Positions 7,971 to 16,062 of a stretch of DNA of 51,648 nucleotides are shown piece by piece (position 1 is the stretch's first letter; each line of letters begins with the position of its first letter). Under the pieces are notes generated by a model. That model searched no databases. It was not told the origin of the DNA and worked only from the letters and a program-made list of their open reading frames with translations. A program made the position numbers and the translations under genes. The DNA is taken from contig NZ_CADIJW010000040.1 of the NCBI RefSeq assembly GCF_902859745.1, positions 1 through 51,648 of the forward strand, given 5' to 3'. The stretch is from Achromobacter dolens. Lineage in GTDB: Bacteria > Pseudomonadota > Gammaproteobacteria > Burkholderiales > Burkholderiaceae_B.

Positions 7971-9653
7971 ATGAATACGGTTCGTATCGGCGCCGCCGCG
8001 TCGTCCCGCGCCGGCCGCGCGTCCGTGTCGCTGGACCGGGTGTTGCTCTGGACCTGCGTTGGCATCCCGATGGCCGGGCTGGCATTGTTCTTCCTGTATC
8101 CATTGGCCACGGTGGGCTGGCGCAGCCTGGTGGAAAAGGACGGCGCTATCGGCCTGGGCAATTACGCCGAGGTGTTCGCCACCCGCGGCATCCTGACCGC
8201 CACCGCCAACAGCCTGACGATGAGCGCGGCCACCACCGTCGTCAGCCTGCTGCTGGGCTTTGCCATCGCCTTCGGGCTGGACCGCAGCCGCATGCGCGGC
8301 AAGGCGCTGGTGAAGCTGGCGCTGGTGCTGCCGCTGCTGGCGCCGTCGCTGGTGCAGGGGCTGGGGCTGATCTTCATCCTTGGACGCAACGGCCTGGTGC
8401 ATCGCTGGACGGGCTGGGAATTCGATATCTACGGCTTCTGGGGCCTGCTGATCTCGAACGTGTTCTACGCCCTGCCCCAGGCCGTGCTGATCCTGCAGGC
8501 GGCGCTGCGCAACACCGATGCGCGCTATTACGACGCGGCCGAGGTGATGGGCGCGTCGAGCGCGCGGCAGTTCTTCGACATCACGCTGCCCAACTGCAAA
8601 TTCGGGCTGCTGAGCGCAGCGTTCGTGGTGTTCGTCATCACCATCACCGACTTCGGCAACGCCGCGGTGATCGGCGGCAACTATCGCGTGCTGGCCACCG
8701 AGATCTACAGCCAGGTGTCGGGGCAGATGAATTTCGGCATGGGCTCGGTGGTCGGCATCCTGCTGCTGCTGCCGTCGCTGATCTCGGTGCAGATCGAACG
8801 GGTGGCGTCGCAGCGCCAGTTCGGCGCCGCCTCGCCCAGCGGGCTGCGCGTCACGCCGCAACCGGCGCGCGGCCGCGACCTGGCGTTCACGGCCGGCGTA
8901 TTGCTGTGCGCCAGCGCCATCGTGGTGACGGTGGGCACGGTGGTGTTCGCCAGCTTCATGCGGCTGTGGCCCTACCGCATGGAGTGGACCTTGAAGCACT
9001 ACGACATCACCGTCAGCGGCGGTTATGCGCCGCTGTGGACCTCGCTGTACCTGTCGCTGGCGGCCGCGGCCGGCGGGGTGCTGCTGCTGTTCTTCCTGAC
9101 CTTTGGTGTCTGCCGCATCCCGCGCGCCTGGGCCAAGCTGGTGTACCTGGTGTCGGTGCTGCCCGTGGGCGTGCCGGGGCTGGTGCTGGGGCTGTCGTAC
9201 ATCTTCGCCTTCAATTCGCCCGCCAATCCGCTCTACGCACTGTATGGCAGCGCCGCGCTGATCGCGCTATGCAACTTCTACCACTATCACACGCAGGGCT
9301 TCCTGACGATGATGACCGGCATGCGCGCCGTGCCGCAGGCGCTGGAGGAGGCGGTGAGCTGCCTGGGCGGCGGCACTGTGCAGGTGCTGCGCGACGCGGT
9401 GCTGCCGCAGATCGCCCCAACGGTGCTGGGCGTGTTCTTTTTCCTCTTCATGCGCTCCATGGTGACGCTGTCGGCGGTGATCTTCCTGGTCACGCCGTCG
9501 GTCAGCGTCGCGCCGGTTTCCGTACTGCGGCTGGACGAAGCCGGGTTCGTCTCGCAGGCCGCGGCCTATTCGACGCTTATCATGCTGGTCGTGGGCGGTT
9601 CGCTGCTGGCGATGCGCTCGTTGATCGCGCTGCCGGCGCGACGCCGCAAATAG
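7971..9653 (+). CDS. ABC importer permease, two permease domains fused (PhnU2-like)
   Basis: Inner-membrane protein of 560 residues carrying two complete BPD permease domains in tandem, about residues 20-285 and 305-555. Each has an EAA-type loop (EVMGASSARQFFDITLP; AVSCLGGGTVQVLRDAVLP) that docks on the ATPase. About twelve hydrophobic segments can be seen. Fused permeases of this length occur in Fbp/Afu iron and PhnU2 aminoethylphosphonate importers, so one polypeptide replaces the usual heterodimer. The start ATG 7971 has GGAG 7 bp upstream. A DeoR gene follows 17 bp later, which suggests one operon. Confidence 0.92.
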   Translation: MNTVRIGAAASSRAGRASVSLDRVLLWTCVGIPMAGLALFFLYPLATVGWRSLVEKDGAIGLGNYAEVFATRGILTATANSLTMSAATTVVSLLLGFAIAFGLDRSRMRGKALVKLALVLPLLAPSLVQGLGLIFILGRNGLVHRWTGWEFDIYGFWGLLISNVFYALPQAVLILQAALRNTDARYYDAAEVMGASSARQFFDITLPNCKFGLLSAAFVVFVITITDFGNAAVIGGNYRVLATEIYSQVSGQMNFGMGSVVGILLLLPSLISVQIERVASQRQFGAASPSGLRVTPQPARGRDLAFTAGVLLCASAIVVTVGTVVFASFMRLWPYRMEWTLKHYDITVSGGYAPLWTSLYLSLAAAAGGVLLLFFLTFGVCRIPRAWAKLVYLVSVLPVGVPGLVLGLSYIFAFNSPANPLYALYGSAALIALCNFYHYHTQGFLTMMTGMRAVPQALEEAVSCLGGGTVQVLRDAVLPQIAPTVLGVFFFLFMRSMVTLSAVIFLVTPSVSVAPVSVLRLDEAGFVSQAAAYSTLIMLVVGGSLLAMRSLIALPARRRK

Positions 9654-9670
9654 ATTAGGAAGCATCCGAT

Positions 9671-10432
9671 ATGTGGCAAGAAGAGCGGTATCAGAGAATC
9701 CGCGCCCTGCTGTCTTCCCTGCAGCAGGTATCGACCGACCGTATCGTCGGCGAATTGGGGGTATCGCGGGAGACCGTCCGGCGCGATCTGCTGGAACTGG
9801 AGGCGATGGGCGAATTGCGCCGCGTGCATGGCGGCGCGGTGCCGGTGCACAGCGAGCCGCCCATCACGGAACGCGTGCATACCCGCGTCAAGTACAAGCG
9901 CGCCATCGCGCGCGCCGCCGCCGGCCTGGTGACGAGCGGCCAGACGCTGTTCCTGGATGCCGGCAGCACCACCAGCATGCTGGCGGACGAGCTGGCCAAG
10001 CTGAGCGGCCTGACCCTCATCACCAATTCTTTCGACGTGGCGCTCAAGGTCGGCGCCGCCGGCAACGGCGCCAATGAACTCATCATGCTGGGCGGATCGG
10101 TGGGCGGGCCGGTGTGCGCCACCGCCGGCGACATCACCATCGCCGAGATCCACCGCTACCGCGCCGACGTGGCGTTGCTGTCGCCGGTGGGCGTGGATGC
10201 CGAATGCGGCGCCACCAGCTACGACCTGCGAGAGGCCGAAGTGGCGCGCGCCATGGCGGCCAACGCCAAACAGCGCATCCTGCTGGCCGACTTCAGCAAG
10301 ATCGGCCTGTGCAGCCGGGTGTCGTACTGCGAGGTGAACCGCATCGATCACCTCGTCACCAACACCAACGCACAGAAGCAGCCGGCCTTCGCGGCCCTGA
10401 AGAGCGCGGTCGGCAAGATGCTGGTGGTGTAG
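9671..10432 (+). CDS. DeoR/GlpR-family transcriptional regulator
   Basis: 253 residues. The N-terminal winged helix (about 6-57) includes VSTDRIVGELGVSRETVRRD and GELRRVHGGAV, the DeoR signature. The C-terminal sugar-phosphate-isomerase-like sensor domain contains DAGSTTSMLADEL. DeoR proteins usually repress catabolic operons and respond to phosphorylated intermediates, which fits a locus holding an importer and a phosphatase. AGGA lies 8 bp before the ATG at 9671. It is the last gene of the rightward operon and converges on the next gene with a 7-bp gap. Confidence 0.93.
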   Translation: MWQEERYQRIRALLSSLQQVSTDRIVGELGVSRETVRRDLLELEAMGELRRVHGGAVPVHSEPPITERVHTRVKYKRAIARAAAGLVTSGQTLFLDAGSTTSMLADELAKLSGLTLITNSFDVALKVGAAGNGANELIMLGGSVGGPVCATAGDITIAEIHRYRADVALLSPVGVDAECGATSYDLREAEVARAMAANAKQRILLADFSKIGLCSRVSYCEVNRIDHLVTNTNAQKQPAFAALKSAVGKMLVV

Positions 10433-10439
10433 CGCCGCC

Positions 10440-11441
10440 TCAATCCACCGACACCCCCGCCACCTTCACCATGTCTGCCCAGTACGTGGTGTCCTGTTGC
10501 AGGCGCTTGCCGAACGCATCGGGCGCGCTGCCGACGGGCTGGCTGCCGCCGGCCTGGATCTTGGCGATCACATTGGGCGACTTCATGGCCTGCGCCACCG
10601 CCTGCGCCAAGTAGGCGACGCGTTCGGGCGGCGTGCCGGCCGGCGCGAACAGGCCGTACCAGTCGTCGGCCGTGATGCCGTCCATGCCGGATTGGCCAAG
10701 CGTCGGCGCGCCCTTGAAGATGCCGATGCCGTTCTCATGGCTCAGCGCCAGGATGCGTAGCTTGCCGGCCGCCACCATCGGCTCGGCCGAGGCCGGCGAG
10801 GTGATCAGCATGTCGACCGTGCCGCCCATCAGGTCGGTGATCGCGGGCGCGGCGCCACGGTACGGCACGTGCACCAGCTTGACGTTGGCCTTCTGCGACA
10901 GCAGCGCCCCCATCAGGTGGCTCATGGTGCCGTTGCCGGGCGTGGCGTAGGTGATGACGCCGGGCTGCTTGCGCGCGGCGTCCAGGTAGTCGCCCAGCGA
11001 CTTGTAGGCGCTTTCGCTGCGCGCCACCAGCACCAGCGGCGCCGAAGTGATCTGCGAGATCGGCACGAAATCCTTGAGCGGATCGAAGCCCACATTCTTG
11101 TACAGGCGCGGGTTGACCGCCATCACGCTGGTCTGCGACATCACCAGCGTATAGCCGTCGGGCTTGGCGCGCGAGACCTGCGAAGTGCCAACGTTGCCAC
11201 CCGCGCCCGAGCGGTTTTCCACCACCACGCTCTGGCCGGTGATGGCGCCCAGTTCCTGCGCGAGGAGACGCGCGACGCCATCGTTGCCGCCCCCCGGCGG
11301 GAACGGCGAGACCACGGTGATGGGCTGCTTGGGATAGTCGGCCAATGGCGCCGGCGCCTGGGCGTGGGCATTCATCCCCCAGGCCAGGCAGGCCAGGGCC
11401 GCGGCGGTCTTGCAGGCATGCTGCAGATTGAGCTTGTTCAT
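10440..11441 (-). CDS. Tripartite tricarboxylate receptor (Bug) family binding protein
   Basis: Extracytoplasmic solute receptor of 333 residues. The signal peptide ends NAHA and is probably cleaved after residue 27. The mature start YPKQPITVVSPFPPGGGND is diagnostic for Bug receptors, a family greatly expanded in Bordetella. No TctA or TctB membrane genes are adjacent, as is common for orphan Bug proteins. The ATG is at 11439-11441; longer frames read through the leader. It follows the rhodanese gene by 166 bp on the same strand and may belong to the sulfur locus. The ligand is unknown. Confidence 0.92.
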   Translation of the reverse strand: MNKLNLQHACKTAAALACLAWGMNAHAQAPAPLADYPKQPITVVSPFPPGGGNDGVARLLAQELGAITGQSVVVENRSGAGGNVGTSQVSRAKPDGYTLVMSQTSVMAVNPRLYKNVGFDPLKDFVPISQITSAPLVLVARSESAYKSLGDYLDAARKQPGVITYATPGNGTMSHLMGALLSQKANVKLVHVPYRGAAPAITDLMGGTVDMLITSPASAEPMVAAGKLRILALSHENGIGIFKGAPTLGQSGMDGITADDWYGLFAPAGTPPERVAYLAQAVAQAMKSPNVIAKIQAGGSQPVGSAPDAFGKRLQQDTTYWADMVKVAGVSVD

Positions 11442-11564
11442 CGGTATTTCCCCTTGTGGTTGGCGGCCGGATGCTCGGCCGTCCATTGCATTTCGGTTCG
11501 CCATGAACCGTCCGCGCCCCGCCGTCGAAAGCGTCGGGGCGTGCTGATCGGATGAAGCGTTGGG

Positions 11565-11586
11565 CGCGGCCGCCACGGCGGCCGCG
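11565..11586. repeat. GC-rich inverted repeat between rhodanese and Bug genes
   Basis: CGCGGCCGCC and GGCGGCCGCG form ten-base arms around a 2-bp loop. There is no T-run on either side, so it is not a convincing intrinsic terminator. It could slow or stabilise a read-through transcript from the sulfur genes into the Bug gene. Confidence 0.5.
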
Positions 11587-11607
11587 AGGATCATGCAGTC
11601 ACGGCGG

Positions 11608-13203
11608 TCACCCGGCCGGGAAGCGGTAGGCGGCGCGTTCGCGCGCGTCGATCTGCTTGACCAGGTTGGTCTCCCAGGCGAGGTACTGGCGCGCGGCGGC
11701 CTTGTTGCCGTCGTGGCGGTCGTGCACGAAGAACAGGTAGTCGATGCAATCGGCGTCGGCCGGCTCGGCCGGCGTGGACACCAGCGCCAGGCCGGCAGCC
11801 GACCAGCCCGCGGGCGTGCCCAGGTTGGCCTTGACGTCGCGCACGCCGAGCGCGCGCAGGTCCGCCGCGGCCCAGGCGGCCACCGCGCGTTCTTCGGCCA
11901 GCAGCACCAGCGGACGCGAGGGATCCAGCGCCAGGTCGGTGAAACGCGGCCGCACCGACCAGCGCGCCCCGTCGATGTGCTGCGCGCGATAGCGCATGCT
12001 GGGACGGATGTCGAGCAATTGGGCGCCTTGCGCCTGCGCGGCGGCCAGGGCCGCGTCGTCGAGCAGCGTCAACGCGGGCTCCGCCGCCGGGGCGAGAGGC
12101 GCTTGCAGGTCGGCGGCCACGCCTTCCCGCAACACGCTCGCGTCCCAACCCATCTGGCGCAGCCAACTGGCCACCACCGGCGCGCGCACGCCTTCGCCAT
12201 CGAACACCACGATGCGCGCGCCGCGCACCGCCAGGTACTGGTCGGTGGCCTGGATCAACTGGCCGCCGGGCGTGTGCTGGGCGCCCGGCAGCGAGCCGCG
12301 CGCGAATTCCTCGGCGCTGCGCACGTCGCACAGGAAGGTGCTGCGGCTGGCGTCGTTCAGCCAGGCGCGCACCTGCGCGGCGTTCACTTCCGGCACGCCG
12401 TGACGGCGGGCCAGGCCGGCCGAGCGCTGCGCCAGGTCGGGCAGGTCCGCGGCGGCCACCGTGTCGTCGTAGCGGCGGCTGGCGCCATGCTCCAACTTGA
12501 AATCGGCGAGATACCAGCCCTGCGTGCCGTTCTCCAGTGCATAGACCGGGTTGGGCACGCCCAGATTGATAAGCGTCTGTGCGCCGATGATGCTGCGCGT
12601 GCGGCCGGCGCAATTGACCACGATGGTGGTGCTCGGGTCGCGCGCCAGCGTGTGGGCGCGCAGGGCCAGCTCGCCGTTGGGGCAGCAGATGCCGCCGGGA
12701 ATGCTCATCTTCTGGTATTCGCTGTAGGGCCGGCCGTCCAGCACGATCAGGTCGTCGCCGCGGCGCTGGCGCTCGGCCAGGTCGGCGGCGCTGATGCGCG
12801 GGGTGTGGAAAACCTCTTCGGCCAGTTCGCCAAAGGTCTTGCTCGGCACGTTGACCCCGGCGAAGGCGGCATAGCCGTCGCGCTGCCATTGCGCGATGCC
12901 GCCGGCGAGGCGATAGACCCGCGTGTAGCCCAGGGCGCGCAACGCTGTCGCCGAACGCGCGGCGACGTCGTCGTCGCCACCTTCGTCATAAACCACCAGG
13001 CGCACGTCGCGACGCGGCGCCAGGCGCGCGATGTCGGCCTCGAGCCGGCTGAACGGCACGGGCGCCGCATAGAACAGATGGGACTCGCCGTACTGGCCAT
13101 GCTCGCGCACGTCCAGCAGCGCAATCTCGCCGCCGTCATGCAGCCAGCCCTTGAGGGTGTGCGAGTCGATATCGGCCAGTGTCAGGTGGGAATGGGAATG
13201 CAT
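11608..13203 (-). CDS. Multidomain rhodanese-like sulfurtransferase (four domains)
   Basis: 531 residues made of four successive rhodanese folds, roughly 8-110, 136-232, 270-370 and 395-490. Each is recognisable from blocks such as ALLDVREHGQY, VLDGRPYSEY, LCDVRSAEEF and LLDIRPSMRY. Only the second has the catalytic cysteine: C198 in the loop NCAGRTRS. The others have YDEGGDD, FDGEGVR and LAEERAV in the loop. It probably transfers sulfane sulfur, with the inactive folds serving for binding or structure. It begins 2 bp after the stop of the C-S lyase gene, so co-translation is likely. The substrate is not evident. Confidence 0.9.
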   Translation of the reverse strand: MHSHSHLTLADIDSHTLKGWLHDGGEIALLDVREHGQYGESHLFYAAPVPFSRLEADIARLAPRRDVRLVVYDEGGDDDVAARSATALRALGYTRVYRLAGGIAQWQRDGYAAFAGVNVPSKTFGELAEEVFHTPRISAADLAERQRRGDDLIVLDGRPYSEYQKMSIPGGICCPNGELALRAHTLARDPSTTIVVNCAGRTRSIIGAQTLINLGVPNPVYALENGTQGWYLADFKLEHGASRRYDDTVAAADLPDLAQRSAGLARRHGVPEVNAAQVRAWLNDASRSTFLCDVRSAEEFARGSLPGAQHTPGGQLIQATDQYLAVRGARIVVFDGEGVRAPVVASWLRQMGWDASVLREGVAADLQAPLAPAAEPALTLLDDAALAAAQAQGAQLLDIRPSMRYRAQHIDGARWSVRPRFTDLALDPSRPLVLLAEERAVAAWAAADLRALGVRDVKANLGTPAGWSAAGLALVSTPAEPADADCIDYLFFVHDRHDGNKAAARQYLAWETNLVKQIDARERAAYRFPAG

Positions 13204-13205
13204 CG

Positions 13206-14417
13206 TTAAATCCGCAGGGAATCGGAGGAAGGGGCGTTCTGGGTCTGCAGGCCGGGCCGCAATTGGCCGAATGCCTGGTCGAGGTCGGCGATCAGGTCGT
13301 CCGGCTCCTCCAGACCGATATGCAGGCGCAGCATGGCGCCGTGCGGGGCGACGGGCAGGGAACGCGCTTTGGACAGATTGACGGGAATCACCAGGCTTTC
13401 GAAGCCGCCCCAGGAAGCGCCGATGCCGAACAGGCGCAGCGCGTCGATGGCGCGTTCCATGTCGGCGTCGGTGATGCCGGCGGCGAACTCAAGCGTCAGC
13501 AGGCCGTTGGCGCCCGAGCATTCGCGCCGCCAGACCGCATGCGCGGGATCGTCGGGCAAGGCCGGGCACAGCACGCGCGCCACTTCCGCCCTGCCCTGCA
13601 GCCACTGGGCCACGCGCAGGGCGCTGCGGGCGTGCTGCGCCATGCGCAGCGGCAGCGAGCGCATGCCGCGCAGCACCAGGAAGGCGTCGTCGGCGCCGAC
13701 GGTCTGGCCGAAGTCGATGCTGGCGCGTTCCAACGCGCGCCAGGCGCGGGCATTGGTCACCACCGCCCCCATCATCACGTCGGCATGGCCGCCCAGGTAT
13801 TTGGTGGCGGCGAGGATCGAGATATCCGCGCCCAGCGCCAGCGGCTGGCACAGCAATCCCGAGGCCCAGGTGTTATCCACAGCCAGCCAGCAATCGTGGC
13901 GCCGCGCCAACTCGGCCAGTTGCCGCAGGTCCGGCATCTCGTAGGTCAGCGAGCCGGGCGACTCGGCATAGATCATGCGCGTGTTGGGACGCAGCAACTG
14001 CGCCAGGCCGGCGCCGTCCGGCCGATAGAAGGTGAATTCGATGCCCAGCCGCGCAAGGTGCTCGGCGCAGAAGCGGCGCACCGGCTCATAGACCGCGTCG
14101 GTCACCAGCACATGGTCGCCGGCGCGCAGATAGGCCAGCAGCACGACGGCGATCGCGGCCTGGCCCGTCGGATAGAGCTGGGCGCGATGGCCCTGCTCCA
14201 GCTCGACCAGCGCGTCTTCCAGCGCGTGCGTGCTGTCGGTGCCGCGCGCGCCGTACGACGGCAGGCGTTCCTGTTCGCGGCGCGCGCGGGTGTCACGCCA
14301 GGCCGCGACGCTGTCGAACACATAGGTGCTGGCGCGCGTGACCGGGGTATTGACCCAGCCGGCATGGGGACGCCCGGCGCGCAGCAGGCGCGTCGCGGGC
14401 CGCAGGGGCTTGTTCAT
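13206..14417 (-). CDS. PLP-dependent C-S lyase, cystathionine beta-lyase type
   Basis: Cys/Met metabolism PLP enzyme of 403 residues. Features: PTGQAAIAVVLLAYL for phosphate binding, AVDNTWASGLL with the PLP-pairing Asp181, and the Schiff-base Lys206 in AATKYLGGH. The family cleaves cystathionine, cysteine or other thioethers to a thiol, pyruvate and ammonia. It sits between a thiol dioxygenase (5 bp upstream) and a rhodanese (2 bp downstream). Catabolic cleavage of a sulfur compound is therefore more likely than methionine biosynthesis. The ATG at 14415-14417 is the only reasonable start. Confidence 0.9.
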   Translation of the reverse strand: MNKPLRPATRLLRAGRPHAGWVNTPVTRASTYVFDSVAAWRDTRARREQERLPSYGARGTDSTHALEDALVELEQGHRAQLYPTGQAAIAVVLLAYLRAGDHVLVTDAVYEPVRRFCAEHLARLGIEFTFYRPDGAGLAQLLRPNTRMIYAESPGSLTYEMPDLRQLAELARRHDCWLAVDNTWASGLLCQPLALGADISILAATKYLGGHADVMMGAVVTNARAWRALERASIDFGQTVGADDAFLVLRGMRSLPLRMAQHARSALRVAQWLQGRAEVARVLCPALPDDPAHAVWRRECSGANGLLTLEFAAGITDADMERAIDALRLFGIGASWGGFESLVIPVNLSKARSLPVAPHGAMLRLHIGLEEPDDLIADLDQAFGQLRPGLQTQNAPSSDSLRI

Positions 14418-14422
14418 GATGT

Positions 14423-15010
14423 TCAGCGGCGGGTCTGCACGCCGATCGGCATGACCTTGCAGGTGCCTGCCGCCAGGTCGAAAGCGAGTCGTTCGGTCAG
14501 CGTCTCCAGGGCGCGGCCATACATGTGCAGGTGGCGGATGACGCTGTCGCCCTGGATCTCGACGGCATGGATGTCGTCGGGCATCAGCGCGATGCCGCTG
14601 CCGGGTCCCACCACCACGGTGCCGGTCTTTTCCAGGCGGCCCACGCCCGGCACCGACCCGTCGTCGGTGCGGTCGTAGACGTAGTTGTATTCCACGCCTT
14701 CCACGGCGGCGATACAGGCCCAGGTGGTGTGGTTGTGCGGCACGATCTGCTTGCCGGGGCGCATCACGTTCAGGTAGAGCGCGTAGCTCTTGTCGGCGTC
14801 TTCGCCGATCAGGTAGCGCGCCTGGCGCTCGCCCTCTTCCGGCGCCGGATAGCGGTCCTGGGCCCACCAGTCGGTGTGGCTGGCCAGGCCGATCAGCTCG
14901 TCCAGCACGGCCTTCAGGCTGTCGCGGTTCAGGCCCTTATTTCCTAAAGTATTTTTAATATTTCCGATGGCGCTATCGATGCCCTGCTGCTGGGGGTGCG
15001 TGGTGCTCAC
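14423..15010 (-). CDS. Thiol dioxygenase, cysteine dioxygenase family
   Basis: Cupin non-heme iron enzyme of 195 residues if it begins at the GTG 15008-15010, which has GAGGGA about 8-10 bp upstream; no ATG is well placed. The iron ligands are visible: H92 and H94 in PHNHTTW and H148 in DDIHAV. H162 and Y164 in HLHMYG match the catalytic His and Tyr of cysteine dioxygenase. C99 lies five residues after H94, the place of the cross-linked Cys93 of the mammalian enzyme. It would oxidise cysteine or a related thiol such as 3-mercaptopropionate to the sulfinate. First gene of the leftward sulfur operon, divergent from a LysR gene. Confidence 0.85.
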   Translation of the reverse strand: MSTTHPQQQGIDSAIGNIKNTLGNKGLNRDSLKAVLDELIGLASHTDWWAQDRYPAPEEGERQARYLIGEDADKSYALYLNVMRPGKQIVPHNHTTWACIAAVEGVEYNYVYDRTDDGSVPGVGRLEKTGTVVVGPGSGIALMPDDIHAVEIQGDSVIRHLHMYGRALETLTERLAFDLAAGTCKVMPIGVQTRR

Positions 15011-15073
15011 AGTGACTTTCCCTCGTTTTTCATGAGTTATTACGGTCACTGTATCGCCGCGCCGGGGCGCCAA

Positions 15074-15085
15074 CAATTTAAATTG
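15074..15085. promoter_or_regulatory. Palindrome in LysR/dioxygenase divergent promoter
   Basis: CAATTTAAATTG is a perfect 12-bp palindrome in the AT-rich 122-bp gap between the leftward thiol dioxygenase and the rightward LysR gene. LysR proteins typically bind such a gap and autoregulate. The role as operator is inferred from position. Confidence 0.4.
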
Positions 15086-15132
15086 CCTTAATATTCCATA
15101 AGCATTGCTAATACTTTGGACCCACCGCCCCC

Positions 15133-16014
15133 ATGCGCAATCTCGATCTGGACTTGCTACGCACGCTGACCGCGATCGCGCGTTACGAAACGTTTTCCGA
15201 AGCGGCCAACCGGCTGCACAAGACCCAATCGGCGGTGACGCAGCAGATGCAGCGGCTGGAAGCGGCCATCGGTTTGCCGCTGTTCGAGAAACAGGGGCGC
15301 AACAAGGCGCTGTCCACACATGGACGGCGCCTGGTCGAATACGCGCGCCACATGCTGGCCATCAACGATGAAGCGCTGCGCGCGCTGCAGGATGCGCCGC
15401 TGGAAGGCGACCTGCGGCTGGGCGCGCCGCTGGACGTGGCCGACACCATTCTGCCGACGCTGTTGACCCATATCGCGCGGTCGGCTCCGCGCGTGAAACT
15501 GGAGATCCGCACCGATCGGAGCCCGTTCCTGATGGACGCGTTGCGCGCCGGCGAACTGGACCTGACCATCTCGACCCGCTTCGACCAGGAATTCGAGGGC
15601 GTGGCGCTGCGCACCTCGCCCACGGTATGGCTGGCCTCGGCCGACTATGTGCATGACGTCAACGCGCCTGTGCCGCTGGTGCTGGCCGACGAGCCCAGCA
15701 TCTTTCGCCGCCTGGCGTTGACCGCGCTGGAGCAGGCGCAGGTGCGTTGGCACACCAACTACGTGGCGCCCAACCTGGTCGGCATCAAGGCCGCGTTGCG
15801 GGCCGGCCTGGGCGTGACGGCGCGCAGCGTCGAACTGCTGGCGCCGGAGATGCGGGTGCTGGGCGAAAAGGAAGGCCTGCCGCCGTTGCCGGACGTGACG
15901 TACTTCCTGTGGATAAGGCGCGACCTGATCAATCCGCTGACGCGGCAAGTCTACGACATGCTGCGCACCAGCCTGGGATTGGCGCATGGCGCCGACGCGC
16001 CGCCCAATCCCTGA
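15133..16014 (+). CDS. LysR-family transcriptional regulator
   Basis: 293 residues. The N-terminal winged helix (residues 4-62) shows the family pattern, with [20 protein letters not shown] and [13 protein letters not shown]. The C-terminal effector domain has the usual periplasmic-binding-like fold. It is transcribed away from the thiol dioxygenase gene with a short shared promoter region, so it most likely controls the dioxygenase, lyase and rhodanese genes in response to a sulfur compound. ATG at 15133. Confidence 0.93.
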   Translation: MRNLDLDLLRTLTAIARYETFSEAANRLHKTQSAVTQQMQRLEAAIGLPLFEKQGRNKALSTHGRRLVEYARHMLAINDEALRALQDAPLEGDLRLGAPLDVADTILPTLLTHIARSAPRVKLEIRTDRSPFLMDALRAGELDLTISTRFDQEFEGVALRTSPTVWLASADYVHDVNAPVPLVLADEPSIFRRLALTALEQAQVRWHTNYVAPNLVGIKAALRAGLGVTARSVELLAPEMRVLGEKEGLPPLPDVTYFLWIRRDLINPLTRQVYDMLRTSLGLAHGADAPPNP

Positions 16015-16062
16015 CAGCGGCGGTCAACGCAATGGCCCGCCGCGCGCCGCCGCGGGCGTCGC

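Noticed and set aside
5864-9653. Iron(III) importer (Fbp type) as the identity of the ABC system
   Set aside because: The binding protein resembles the AEP-type subgroup more closely, and the regulator and enzymes nearby are catabolic. It is not fully excluded.
11565-11586. Hairpin as terminator of the sulfur operon
   Set aside because: No T-run on either strand; kept only as an inverted repeat.
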